A stretch of DNA of 64,000 nt, taken from NCBI RefSeq assembly GCF_004804275.1, contig NZ_STGI01000001.1, forward strand, positions 620,001-684,000. Reading direction: 5' to 3'. This document shows, piece by piece, positions 25,967-34,320 of this stretch. The first letter of the stretch is position 1, and the number at the start of each line of letters is the position of its first letter. A program made the translations under genes and the position numbers. The DNA is from Herbaspirillum sp. ST 5-3. Its GTDB lineage: Bacteria > Pseudomonadota > Gammaproteobacteria > Burkholderiales > Burkholderiaceae_D. The notes beneath the pieces were generated by a model that worked only from the letters and a program-made list of their open reading frames with translations, searched no databases and was not told the origin of the DNA.

Positions 25967-26452
25967 ATGACGTTTCCCACTCATTCCCCGGTGCGACGCA
26001 GCCTGATCGGCCTGGGCGCACTGCTGTGTTTCAACGTCGCCGCGACGGCCGGCGATCATGGTCGCACACGCGTTCCGCTGCTGCCCGCCTATCAGCAGGA
26101 ATGCGGCGCCTGCCACGTCGCCTATCCGCCCGGCCTGCTTCCCGCCGCATCCTGGCAAAGGCTGATGAACAATCTGCCGCGCCATTTCGGCACCGATGCG
26201 TCGCTCGATGCCGCCACCACGAAGCAGCTCGACACCTGGCTTGTCGCCAACGCCGGCACCGGCAAGCGCGGCAGTGAAGAGCCGCCGCAAGACCGCATCA
26301 CCCGCTCGCGCTGGTTCACGCGCGAGCATGACGAAATATCGGCGTCGACCTGGAAGCTGCCAGCCGTCAAGAGCGCCGCCAACTGTATCGCCTGCCATGT
26401 CCATGCGGACAAAGGAGAATTCAATGAGCACGATGTACGAATCCCGCGCTGA
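25967..26452 (+). CDS. periplasmic dihaem cytochrome c (DHC family)
   Basis: Exported protein of 161 residues with a signal peptide ending near TAGDHGR and two haem-binding motifs, CGACH (near 46) and CIACH (near 144). The segment RVPLLPAYQQECGACHVAYPPGLLP is typical of the DHC family, which pairs with SHP-type haem proteins and a membrane cytochrome b. It lies 31 bases after the DUF1924 gene and its end overlaps the start of the cytochrome b gene by 29 bases. Confidence 0.88.
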   Translation: MTFPTHSPVRRSLIGLGALLCFNVAATAGDHGRTRVPLLPAYQQECGACHVAYPPGLLPAASWQRLMNNLPRHFGTDASLDAATTKQLDTWLVANAGTGKRGSEEPPQDRITRSRWFTREHDEISASTWKLPAVKSAANCIACHVHADKGEFNEHDVRIPR

Positions 26453-27149
26453 TGCGGCCGCCACCGGGTCGGCAACCCGGCAAGTCCTGGTCTGGGACGT
26501 TCCGGTCCGGGTTTTCCACTGGCTGATGGTGCTGAGTTTCGCCGGCGCCTATCTCACGGCGGAAAGCGAGCGCTGGCGCCTGCTGCACGTCACGCTCGGC
26601 TACACCATGGCGGGCCTGGTCGGCTTCCGCATCCTCTGGGGGCTGATGGGCACGCGCTATGCGCGCTTCTCGAATTTCGTGCGCGGTCCGAAAGCCGTGA
26701 CGCACTATCTCGGCTCGCTGGTGCACGGCAAGCCGGAGCACCATACCGGCCACAATCCGGCCGGCGCGCTGGCGATCCTCGCCCTGCTCGGACTGACGCT
26801 GGCGGTGGCCGCATCCGGCTGGGCCACCTACAACGAACTCGGCGGCGACTGGCTGGAAGAGGTGCACGAAGCGATCGCCAACATCATGCTGGCCATCGTC
26901 GGCCTGCACGTCGCCGCGGTGGTGCTGAGCAGCTGGCTGCATGGCGAAAACCTGGTGCGTGCGATGTTCACCGGACGCAAGCCTGGCAGGCCGGAAGAAG
27001 GCATTCGCAGCGCATGGCGCACCGTCGCCGCCCTGATGCTGGTAGCAGTGCTGGGCTTCTGGTGGCTGCAATGGCAGGGGGCGCCGTCGGGTGGCGACCT
27101 GAGCGGCGGCACCACGGTGTCGGCCAAGGCCGGGCATGACGACGACTGA
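26424..27149 (+). CDS. cytochrome b561-type membrane protein
   Basis: Inner-membrane dihaem cytochrome b of 241 residues with about five hydrophobic segments. Histidine ligands are expected in VFHWLMVLSF, RLLHVTLGY, EVHEAIANI and VGLHVAAVV. It probably takes electrons from quinol and passes them to the two cytochromes c encoded just upstream. The start at 26424 follows AAAGGAG and overlaps the preceding gene; the longer open frame upstream is a shadow. A strong terminator follows. Confidence 0.88.
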   Translation: MSTMYESRADAAATGSATRQVLVWDVPVRVFHWLMVLSFAGAYLTAESERWRLLHVTLGYTMAGLVGFRILWGLMGTRYARFSNFVRGPKAVTHYLGSLVHGKPEHHTGHNPAGALAILALLGLTLAVAASGWATYNELGGDWLEEVHEAIANIMLAIVGLHVAAVVLSSWLHGENLVRAMFTGRKPGRPEEGIRSAWRTVAALMLVAVLGFWWLQWQGAPSGGDLSGGTTVSAKAGHDDD

Positions 27150-27186
27150 AGCGTCTCGCTCCCGGCGCATCGCGATGCCGGAAACG

Positions 27187-27219
27187 AAAAACCCGCATGC
27201 CTGCGCATGCGGGTTTTTT
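27187..27219 (+). terminator. rho-independent terminator after the cytochrome unit
   Basis: AAAAACCCGCATGC and its complement form a 14-pair stem with a 4-base loop, ending in a run of six T. The run of A on the left arm makes it usable from the minus strand too, so it can also end the glycine-zipper transcript that converges here. Confidence 0.9.
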
Positions 27220-27247
27220 CATTCAGCATCTCGACTGCGATCAGGCA

Positions 27248-27769
27248 TCAATCATCATCGTCGTCGTGATGGTGATGATGGCGATGCTTCCAATGGCCGT
27301 ACCGATACGGCGGGCCGTCGCGCTCGACGTAATAGACACGTTGCTCGATGACCGGCACCATCGGTTGTTGAATCACCTCGACACGCTGGCGCATGATCGG
27401 AACCTGGACATAGTCGACCACCGTACGGCAGCGCTGTACCGTCTGGTATGAAGGGTACGCAGGCGACGAGCGCGATGACATGCGATCGCCCACCACCGCG
27501 CCGGTCATGGCGCCGACTGCCGTGGCGACCGTCCTTCCATTGCCGCGGCCGACCTGGTTGCCGATGATGCCGCCCGCGATGCCGCCGACGATCGCACCGC
27601 CGTAATCTTGTCCGCGCGCCTGCACCGGAACCTGCTCGTTCCAGCACTCCTGGCGCGGACGTTCGACCGTCTGGTATTCCGTTGCCGATGCGGCCAGCGG
27701 CAATGCGATTGCAAACAGGATGCAACTTGCTTTGCTTAACATGATGGTTTCATTCGTGTTGTTTTTCAT
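27248..27769 (-). CDS. glycine-zipper 2TM-domain outer-envelope protein
   Basis: Exported protein of 173 residues. After a signal peptide (ending near AASATEY) comes a glycine-zipper segment GGAIVGGIAGGIIGNQVGRGNGRTVATAVGAMTGAVVGDRM (as two short runs), typical of the Rick_17kDa/2TM family that includes lipoproteins such as SlyB. The C-terminus ends in an unusual histidine- and aspartate-rich tail (KHRHHHHHDDDDD) that could bind metal. The start may be the internal ATG at 27742, which gives a more compact signal peptide; neither has a good ribosome-binding site. A paralogue follows upstream. Confidence 0.8.
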   Translation of the reverse strand: MKNNTNETIMLSKASCILFAIALPLAASATEYQTVERPRQECWNEQVPVQARGQDYGGAIVGGIAGGIIGNQVGRGNGRTVATAVGAMTGAVVGDRMSSRSSPAYPSYQTVQRCRTVVDYVQVPIMRQRVEVIQQPMVPVIEQRVYYVERDGPPYRYGHWKHRHHHHHDDDDD

Positions 27770-27833
27770 GGAGGCCCATTGTCATTGTCGACCACGCCGG
27801 GTGCCTCCGGACGGCTGTCAATACGATGCGATC

Positions 27834-28349
27834 TTACTGGTTCTTCTTGGCGATTTCGTTGCCAACATAACCACCGCCGATCGCGCCGGCGATGGTTGCA
27901 AGGGTGCGTCCGTTGCCGCGACCAACCTGGTTGCCGAGCAGGCCGCCGACCACCGCACCGACGCCGATACCGACCGGGCTGTTTTGCGCAACCGGCGGCT
28001 GCGGCGCGGGCGCCGGCGGAGCATAGGTGGCCGGCTGGGCGGAAGCGGTCGTCGTGTGATGCACGACATGCGTGCGGTGCACGGTGCGCGCGGGCTGCTG
28101 GTAGCTGGGCGGCGGCGCATACTGCGCAACAGCCGGAGCCGGCGTCTGCACCTGGACCGGAGCTGTTGTCGCCTTGCCATCTGCCGTTGCAGCAACCGGC
28201 TGCACGCTTGCGGCAGGAGCGGTCGTGCCCTGCGACGAAGGCAGGATGCCCGTCATGGCAGCGGTGCCGACCAGGCTGACCAGCATGACCGACGCGGCCG
28301 CGCCGGCCATCAAGGGGTGAAGACGTTTCGAGGATTGATTCGATTCCAT
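27834..28349 (-). CDS. glycine-zipper 2TM-domain protein, Pro/Ala-rich
   Basis: Protein of 171 residues with one N-terminal membrane anchor (about 13-36), a Pro/Ala/Thr-rich linker and a C-terminal glycine zipper (GIGVGAVVGGLLGNQVGRGN, then GAIGGGYVGNEIAKKNQ). It shares the NQVGRGNGRT motif with the neighbouring gene, so the two are paralogues. A GAGAGAG site precedes the ATG. A role in envelope integrity is inferred from the family. Confidence 0.8.
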   Translation of the reverse strand: MESNQSSKRLHPLMAGAAASVMLVSLVGTAAMTGILPSSQGTTAPAASVQPVAATADGKATTAPVQVQTPAPAVAQYAPPPSYQQPARTVHRTHVVHHTTTASAQPATYAPPAPAPQPPVAQNSPVGIGVGAVVGGLLGNQVGRGNGRTLATIAGAIGGGYVGNEIAKKNQ

Positions 28350-28609
28350 GTTGGCTCTCTCTGAAAAAAATGAATGGCGCTGACAGGCATGTTAACGCCC
28401 GAGATCTGCCGGAAGATTTCAGCACGGTGTATCAGGAGTAAGCGAATGTAACTTCGCACAAAGACGCAGGCCTTGCACCGCGCACGGCAATTCCGCCGTA
28501 CCGAGTTGCAACAATTTGTAAAGGCCGTCAGCGCTGCCGGTACAGCGCTCGTTATTCAGGCACACAAGGGAATTTTCTCCTTTGTCTTCAAACTGAAAGA
28601 GAGCACTCC
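28350..28609. other. divergent intergenic region
   Basis: Roughly 260 bases between the glycine-zipper gene and the small alanine-rich gene. No further gene is apparent; promoters for both directions must lie here but no clear match to a consensus was found. Confidence 0.35.
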
Positions 28610-28819
28610 ATGAAAAAGATCGTCATCGTCGCCGCCTTGTTCGCCATTGCCGGTATCGCCAGCCTCGCCAACGCTCAAAATGCACCCGCTTCGGCTGCTG
28701 CCGCTGCGCCGTCCGCCAGTGCAGAAGCGCCGGCACCGGCAAAGGCACACAAGAAGCATGTCAAGCATGTGGCAAAGAAGACTCATGCCAAAAAGGCCAG
28801 CACCTCCGCAGCAAAATAA
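28610..28819 (+). CDS. small exported Ala/Lys-rich protein
   Basis: Protein of 69 residues beginning MKKIVIVAALFAIAGIASLA and cleaved probably after ANAQN. The mature part is low-complexity: Ala/Pro/Ser first, then a very basic tail rich in HK repeats (KAHKKHVKHVAKKTHAKK). Similar small secreted basic proteins are common in Burkholderiales and have no known function. GAAAGAGAG precedes the start and a terminator follows directly. Confidence 0.72.
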   Translation: MKKIVIVAALFAIAGIASLANAQNAPASAAAAAPSASAEAPAPAKAHKKHVKHVAKKTHAKKASTSAAK

Positions 28820-28837
28820 TCAGCAGCCGCTGAAATG

Positions 28838-28861
28838 AAAAAGCCCGCATTGCGGGCTTTT
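28838..28861 (+). terminator. rho-independent terminator
   Basis: AAAAAGCCCGCA and TGCGGGCTTTT make an 11-pair stem with a very short loop and a T-run. It lies 19 bases after the small basic protein gene and can work in both directions, so it also serves the convergent gene that ends at 28878. Confidence 0.9.
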
Positions 28862-28877
28862 CTGTTTTGGCAGCGGC

Positions 28878-29276
28878 TTATTTCAGCTTCCACCGAAATG
28901 TGCGCGGCTTCGGCTCGCCTGCACGCGCGATGCGCAATTCCACACTCGCCGGTGCTGGCTGCAATGCATTGAAGCGCAACATGCCCTTGCGATGATGGCC
29001 GCCCGGCGCGTCGCCCTGCCATGCAAGGGGCGGCGTCTGCCTGCCGTCGGGAGCGACGAGCGTCGCGTCCTTCAGCAAATCGTCCTTGAGTTCCCGGGAA
29101 TGCGTGTCGAACACGACCTCGAAGTCCCAGGTCGCGCCTTGCAGGCTTCGCGGGGTCACCTTGACGGTGACGGCGAACTCATTGCTTGTTTGAGTGGAAA
29201 GTTCTTGCGCCGCCACACCTCCCGCGAACAGAAATGCGAGATGCAAAACAAGGATGCGAAAGATCAGGCCACACAT
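28878..29276 (-). CDS. hypothetical exported protein downstream of the copper ATPase
   Basis: Protein of 132 residues. A signal peptide ([24 protein letters not shown]) is followed by a predicted beta-rich domain with [32 protein letters not shown]. Its ATG at 29276 overlaps the end of the P-type ATPase gene by 13 bases and has AAGGGAG upstream, so it is translationally coupled to it. A periplasmic role in metal handling is suggested only by this coupling. Confidence 0.72.
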   Translation of the reverse strand: MCGLIFRILVLHLAFLFAGGVAAQELSTQTSNEFAVTVKVTPRSLQGATWDFEVVFDTHSRELKDDLLKDATLVAPDGRQTPPLAWQGDAPGGHHRKGMLRFNALQPAPASVELRIARAGEPKPRTFRWKLK

Positions 29277-31912
29277 TTTGCATGCTCCCTTGAAGCGTGA
29301 AGAAGTTTGCTTGCGACATACGCAACGCCGGCCGCATTCAACAGCAGTCCGACCCAGAAGAGCTGGATCTGGAATTGCGCCGCAAACGCCACCAGCCCGG
29401 TCGCGCCGAGTACCGGTGCGACATTGGCAAGATAGTGCGCACAGCACGAGATCATGGCGGCGGTGGAGGTCGTTCCTGACGCGGCGACCACCGCACCGGA
29501 CTGCTTCGCGCGCTTGACCAGTTCGCGCAATTTCACGAACAAACCAACCTGAATGCCGAAACCGGCCGCCAGCGGCAGGATGAAATACCAGAAATTCGAG
29601 AACTGTTCGACGGTGAACGCCCATCCCGACACGAACGTCAGCACGACGAAATACACGCCAAGCATCAGCACGAAGGCCATCGCACCGAACGCGGCGGCGC
29701 GCGAGACGGTGCCGGGTAGCGCGCCTGCAGTCGTCGTGCTTCCGCGTAGCCGCAAGGCATTGGTGATCACCGAGACCGAACTCAGGCTCATGGCGAGCGC
29801 GGCGATCATCGGCGACAGCAACTGTCCCGTGAAGGGATACAGCAGCCCGGCAGCCAGGGGAATGCCGAGCGCGTTGTACACGAATGCAAAGCCGAGGTTC
29901 TGGCGCATGTTGCGCACCGTATCGACCGATAGCGAGCGCGCTCGCGCAATCGCACGCAGGTCGCCCTTGACCAGCGTCACATGCCCGCTGTTGATCGCTA
30001 CATCGGTGCCGGTGCCCATGGCGATGCCGACGTTCGATCTGGCAAGTGCGGGCGCATCGTTGATGCCGTCGCCCGCCATGGCAACGATCCTGCCTTCCTT
30101 CTGCAGGCGCTCGACCAGTTCCAGCTTATCCTGCGGCTTGACCTCGCCGTAGACCTGATCGATGCCCAGCTTCCGCGCGACCGATCTGGCGGTCGTGACG
30201 CCATCGCCGGTCGCCATCACGACCTGCAGACCCGCCTCCTTCAAATCATGGAGCGCTTCGCGGGTGGTGGCCTTCACCGGGTCGGAGACGGCGATCAGGC
30301 CGACCAGCCTGCCGTCGGCGGCAAGATACATCACGCTGGCCCCCTCCTTGCGCAGCGCTTCCGCCTGGCTCGCCAGCACATGCCAGTCCACCTGCTCGGC
30401 ATCCATCAGTGCCGTATTGCCCAGCGCGATGCGACGACCGGCGAGGCTTCCGCGCACGCCGATTCCGCTCGACGATTCGAAGGACTCCGGCTTGTCCAGC
30501 GCCAGGCCGCGACGATGCGCCTCCGCGACGATGGCGTGGGCGAGCGGATGTTCGCTGCCTTGATCGATGCTTGCGGCAATCAGCAGCACGTCCTGCTCGG
30601 TGAAACCGGGAGCCGGAGCGACGCTGTCGAAGGCGGGCTTGCCTTCGGTCAGCGTTCCGGTCTTGTCCACGATCAGGGTGTCGATCTTGCGCATGCTTTC
30701 GATCGCCGCCGCGTCGCGGAACAGGATGCCTTGCGTTGCGCCGCGCCCGGTGGCAGCCATGATCGACATCGGCGTGGCCAGCCCCAGTGCGCAGGGGCAG
30801 GCAATGATCAGGACGGCGACGGCATTGACGAAGCCATACACCCAGCTCGGTTCGGGACCGAACAGGCCCCAGCCGAGCAGCGTGAGCAGCGCAATGCCCA
30901 CCACGATCACCACGAAGTAGCCGGCCACTACGTCGGCCAGCCGCTGCATCGGCGCGCGCGAGCGCTGGGCATTGGCGACCATCTGCACGATCTGCGAGAG
31001 CACGGTCTGCGCACCGACTTTCTCGGCGCGCATGATCAGGCTGCCGCTGCTATTGATAGTGGCGCCGATCAGCTTGTCGCCGGCGCGCTTGGTGACGGGA
31101 ACCGGCTCGCCGGTCAGCATCGATTCATCGACTGCGCTCTCGCCTTCCAGCACGGCGCCGTCGACCGGAACCTTCTCTCCGGGACGCACGCGCAAGGTGT
31201 CGCCGATATGCACATGCGTGAGCGGCACGTCCTCCTCGCTGCCGTCGCTGTTGATGCGGCGTGCCGTCTTGGGCGCGAGCCCGAGCAGCGACTTGATGGC
31301 GGCGGAAGTCTGGGAGCGCGCCCTCAGTTCCTGTATCTGGCCCAGCAAGGTCAATGAAATGATGACTGCGGCGGCCTCGTAATAGACGCCGATGCGGCCA
31401 TGCGCGACAAAGGTCGGCGGAAACAGACCGGGCGCAGCGGTCGCGACGAGACTGTAGCCGTAGGCCGCGCCGACGCCGGTCCCGATCAGCATCCACATGT
31501 TGGGGCTGCGATTCTTGATGGATTGCCCCCAGCGCGCAAAGAAAGGCCGGCCGGCCCACAGGACCACGGGTGTGCTGATGGCAAGCTCGACCCAGCTCTG
31601 CGCCGGTATGCCGCCTTCGACGAGCCGGTGCCCGAACATCGCCATCGAGGTCACCACCAGGGTCAGCGGCAACGTCCACCAGAAGCGGCGGCGGAAATCG
31701 ATGAGCTCGGGATTTTCTTCTTCCTCCAGCGAGGGCATCACAGGTTCAAGCGCCATGCCGCAGATCGGGCAGCTGCCCGGACTCGTCCGGCGAATCTCGG
31801 GATGCATCGGACAGGTATAGACGGTTCCTGCCGGCGCGTGCCGGGCAGGGTCGGTTACGGCAGGATCTTGCAGGACGGCATGGTCGTGGTGGCGGTGCGT
31901 GCTGTCGGTCAT
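29264..31912 (-). CDS. copA: copper-type P1B-ATPase with a fused C-terminal membrane domain
   Basis: Metal-exporting ATPase of 882 residues. Order: His-rich start, an HMBD metal-binding segment [10 protein letters not shown]...CPICGM (31-53), membrane helices, actuator TGEP (267-270), the intramembrane metal site CPC (372-374), phosphorylation motif DKTGT (416-420), the SEHPLA locus and the hinge GDGINDAPA. The last helices contain YN and MSLSS residues typical of Cu(I) pumps. There is no CxxC HMA domain. Beyond the normal end is an extra part of about 155 residues (725-882) with four further hydrophobic segments and a conserved [17 protein letters not shown] block (Cys-Cys at 823-824), which resembles a separate small membrane protein found in metal-resistance loci. 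The start at 31912 follows GGAGG. An Anr/FNR-like box lies upstream. Confidence 0.9.
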   Translation of the reverse strand: MTDSTHRHHDHAVLQDPAVTDPARHAPAGTVYTCPMHPEIRRTSPGSCPICGMALEPVMPSLEEEENPELIDFRRRFWWTLPLTLVVTSMAMFGHRLVEGGIPAQSWVELAISTPVVLWAGRPFFARWGQSIKNRSPNMWMLIGTGVGAAYGYSLVATAAPGLFPPTFVAHGRIGVYYEAAAVIISLTLLGQIQELRARSQTSAAIKSLLGLAPKTARRINSDGSEEDVPLTHVHIGDTLRVRPGEKVPVDGAVLEGESAVDESMLTGEPVPVTKRAGDKLIGATINSSGSLIMRAEKVGAQTVLSQIVQMVANAQRSRAPMQRLADVVAGYFVVIVVGIALLTLLGWGLFGPEPSWVYGFVNAVAVLIIACPCALGLATPMSIMAATGRGATQGILFRDAAAIESMRKIDTLIVDKTGTLTEGKPAFDSVAPAPGFTEQDVLLIAASIDQGSEHPLAHAIVAEAHRRGLALDKPESFESSSGIGVRGSLAGRRIALGNTALMDAEQVDWHVLASQAEALRKEGASVMYLAADGRLVGLIAVSDPVKATTREALHDLKEAGLQVVMATGDGVTTARSVARKLGIDQVYGEVKPQDKLELVERLQKEGRIVAMAGDGINDAPALARSNVGIAMGTGTDVAINSGHVTLVKGDLRAIARARSLSVDTVRNMRQNLGFAFVYNALGIPLAAGLLYPFTGQLLSPMIAALAMSLSSVSVITNALRLRGSTTTAGALPGTVSRAAAFGAMAFVLMLGVYFVVLTFVSGWAFTVEQFSNFWYFILPLAAGFGIQVGLFVKLRELVKRAKQSGAVVAASGTTSTAAMISCCAHYLANVAPVLGATGLVAFAAQFQIQLFWVGLLLNAAGVAYVASKLLHASREHAKCVA

Positions 31913-32032
31913 TGGATGCCTCCAGGCTTTCCAGATCGAAACGCGAGCGAGGGTGCGCGGAGGCAAGAACCCGGATCGGGGCAATGCGTCACGCCGATAG
32001 TGTCGATACGTTTTTCGTATCCATGTGAAGTC

Positions 32033-32073
32033 ATGGTAAGGAATGAACTGACAGGGTGAATGACCCAGGTCAA
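32033..32073 (-). promoter_or_regulatory. Anr/FNR-like box and -10 element upstream of the P-type ATPase
   Basis: On the minus strand TTGACCTGGGTCAT (32060-32073) matches the TTGAY-N4-RTCAA pattern of Anr/FNR boxes in all but the last position. A TACCAT -10-like element lies at 32033-32038, 31 bases centre to centre, the spacing of a class II activated promoter. The gene start is about 120 bases further on. Confidence 0.6.
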
Positions 32074-32240
32074 ATGTATCGGGATGAGATGCCATTCTGC
32101 CTGCAGGCACATTCGCGTGCGGTGAGGTGAGATGACACAATGCGCGAGCCAGAAGCGCCGCGGCAGCATCTTTTCCATGAGCGTTGCCTGAGCGGCCGGC
32201 GTGGATGCCCGCCAGTCAGGCGGCGTGCGTCCCGACTAAG

Positions 32241-32382
32241 CTCATAAAAAACTGTGAGATGGATGTGGTCCGTGTCGGATGCGATGCAAGGCGCCTGACC
32301 CGACGCAGTGCGAGCACTGTCAGGGGCGGGCAACGCAATAGCGCGCCGACTTGGGCCACAGACAGTTACAGTTTTTTATGAG
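32241..32382. repeat. 142-base segment bounded by perfect 15-base inverted repeats
   Basis: CTCATAAAAAACTGT (32241-32255) and its exact complement (32368-32382) border a GC-rich core without coding sequence. It lies between the ATPase promoter region and the 3' end of the chemoreceptor gene. It could be a miniature transposable element, although no target-site duplication is clear, or a pair of regulatory or terminator arms. Confidence 0.55.
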
Positions 32383-32389
32383 CAGGTAC

Positions 32390-34066
32390 TCAGGTTGTCG
32401 TCGCGTGTTTCGCCTGGTGCCGGCCCGCGCGTGGGGTGGCAGCGATGCGCGCAACCGGCACCGGCGCCAGTCGTGCCAAGGCCGGCCGGTTTCGTTCGAG
32501 CCGGAACACCGAAATCGCTTGCGACAAGCGCTGCGCCTGGTCCGCCAGCGACGCAGCCGCACCTGTTGCCTGTTCGACCAGCGCAGAATTTTTCCGGGTC
32601 GCTTCATTCATCTGCGTGATCGCGCGATCGATTTGTTCAATGCCGGCGTCCTGCTCTTCCGACGCGGCCGAGATGTCGCCCATGAGGCTGCTCACGCGTT
32701 TAACGGAATCCAGTATTTCGCTCATCGTCGTGCCAGCCTGAGCCACGAACACGTTGCCGGCCTTGACGGATTGTGCCGCGGTGTCGATCAGCGCCTTGAT
32801 TTCCTTGGCCGCCCCGGCGCAGCGTTGCGCGAGGTTGCGCACGTCAGCTGCGACGACCGCGAAGCCTCGCCCCTGTTCTCCTGCGCGTGCTGCTTCGACG
32901 GCGGCATTCAGCGCCAGCATATTGGTCTGGAAGGCAATGCCATCGATCAGTCCGACGATATCCACGATCTTGCGTGACGACGTGCTGATGTCAGCCATGG
33001 TGCTGGCGACTTGCTCGACCACCTCGCCGCCCTTGACGGCGACCTCCGCCGCCGAGAGTCCGAGCTTGTTCGCGTGCAGCGCGTGCTCGGCATTTTGCTT
33101 CACCGCCGAGACGAGTTGCCCGATGTTCGCGGTGGTCTCTTTCAGGCTGGTCGCCTGCGCTTTGGTGCGGGAAGACAGGCCGATGTTTCCGGCCATGATG
33201 CCTTCCGTGCCGCTGGTGATCGATTCGATGTTGGCGCGCACGTCGCCGATGATCGCCAGCAGATTGACGTTCATCTGCTCGAGCGCGCCAAGTAGCTGGC
33301 CGATCTCCCCGCGCCGCGCCGCATTGAAGCCGGCCGACAAATCGCCGCCCGCGATGGTGCGCGCGGTTTTCGTGGCCTCCCGCACGGGCTGCACGATCGC
33401 TGCATGCAAGGCATGCCAGATATAGAGCGACAACAAGGTGCCGGCGCCGCTCAGCGCGGCGACGGTCCACGCCAGGCTGGCCGATTGCGGCAGCGCCCCC
33501 TTGAAACCCAGGATTCCCATCACGAGCAGCAGCAGGCACATCGCACTCATCTTCAGGCCGAGTGATATTCCCATGGGCAGATGCTTGAGCCTATCGATGC
33601 GGCCCGCGAGCCCGGTACGCACCAGCACGCCGTGCCGCAAGGCCATGTTCTTCGCCTGTCCGCTGCGCATCTTTTCATACAAGGCGGTGGCTGCCTCGAC
33701 TTGCTGCCGGCTCGGCTTGGTCCGCACCGACATGTATCCGACAATGCGGCCGTCTTCATGCACTGGCGTGACATTGGCCTGCACCCAGTAGAAGTCACCG
33801 TTCTTGCGCCGGTTCTTCACCAGCCCTGTCCAGGGGATGCCGGCCTTCAGTGTTTCCCACAGGTCGGCAAAGGCTTCCGGGGGCATGTCGGGATGCCGAA
33901 CCAGGTTGTGTGGCGCGCCGAGTAATTCGTCTTCGGTGAATCCGCTGACTTCGATGAAGTAGGGATTGATGTAGGTGATTTTCCCCTTGATGTCGGTCTT
34001 GGAGACGATCGCGAGACCATCGCGCAGGAGGTATTCAGCGTCGGATACCGGCAGGTTTTTGCGCAT
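32390..34066 (-). CDS. Aer-like PAS chemoreceptor (methyl-accepting chemotaxis protein)
   Basis: Signal transducer of 558 residues. The N-terminal PAS domain (about 10-120; KITYINPYFIEVSGFTEDELLGAPHNLVRHPDMP) is of the Aer redox/oxygen-sensing type. It is followed by a membrane anchor of two closely spaced helices (about 175-225), a HAMP-like segment and a cytoplasmic signalling domain whose hairpin tip reads VDIVGLIDGIAFQTNMLALNAAVEAARAGEQGRGFAVVA (conserved in all MCPs; described in pieces). There is no periplasmic domain, so input comes from inside the cell. GGAGAAG precedes the ATG. A perfect Anr/FNR palindrome 130 bases upstream fits a role in aerotaxis. Confidence 0.88.
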   Translation of the reverse strand: MRKNLPVSDAEYLLRDGLAIVSKTDIKGKITYINPYFIEVSGFTEDELLGAPHNLVRHPDMPPEAFADLWETLKAGIPWTGLVKNRRKNGDFYWVQANVTPVHEDGRIVGYMSVRTKPSRQQVEAATALYEKMRSGQAKNMALRHGVLVRTGLAGRIDRLKHLPMGISLGLKMSAMCLLLLVMGILGFKGALPQSASLAWTVAALSGAGTLLSLYIWHALHAAIVQPVREATKTARTIAGGDLSAGFNAARRGEIGQLLGALEQMNVNLLAIIGDVRANIESITSGTEGIMAGNIGLSSRTKAQATSLKETTANIGQLVSAVKQNAEHALHANKLGLSAAEVAVKGGEVVEQVASTMADISTSSRKIVDIVGLIDGIAFQTNMLALNAAVEAARAGEQGRGFAVVAADVRNLAQRCAGAAKEIKALIDTAAQSVKAGNVFVAQAGTTMSEILDSVKRVSSLMGDISAASEEQDAGIEQIDRAITQMNEATRKNSALVEQATGAAASLADQAQRLSQAISVFRLERNRPALARLAPVPVARIAATPRAGRHQAKHATTT

Positions 34067-34168
34067 CGAGTGTCTTCTCCTGTCAGGGCGGCTCCTGCAA
34101 GAAACGCGCTCTTCACGCGGCGGAAGCGGCGCTGCACATGGCGCGTTATTTCCTGCAAGACAGATTCG

Positions 34169-34208
34169 ATAATAACATTATGTTTTACTGTATATTGATT
34201 TAAATCAA
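34169..34208 (-). promoter_or_regulatory. perfect Anr/FNR box with class II -10 spacing
   Basis: TTGATTTAAATCAA (34195-34208) is an exact TTGAT-N4-ATCAA site. On the minus strand TATTAT (34169-34174) lies 30 bases from its centre, which places the box at about -41 as in class II FNR-activated promoters. The downstream gene is the PAS chemoreceptor. Confidence 0.8.
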
Positions 34209-34320
34209 GTATTTTGCCGAATTCCAACATGTTGAAAAAATGGAAGGCAAGAACGGGCCTGGCAATCCGCTGCCACAGCAACGATCTGCGGAAACAGGCC
34301 GGGCCATGCCACTTGAAAGT

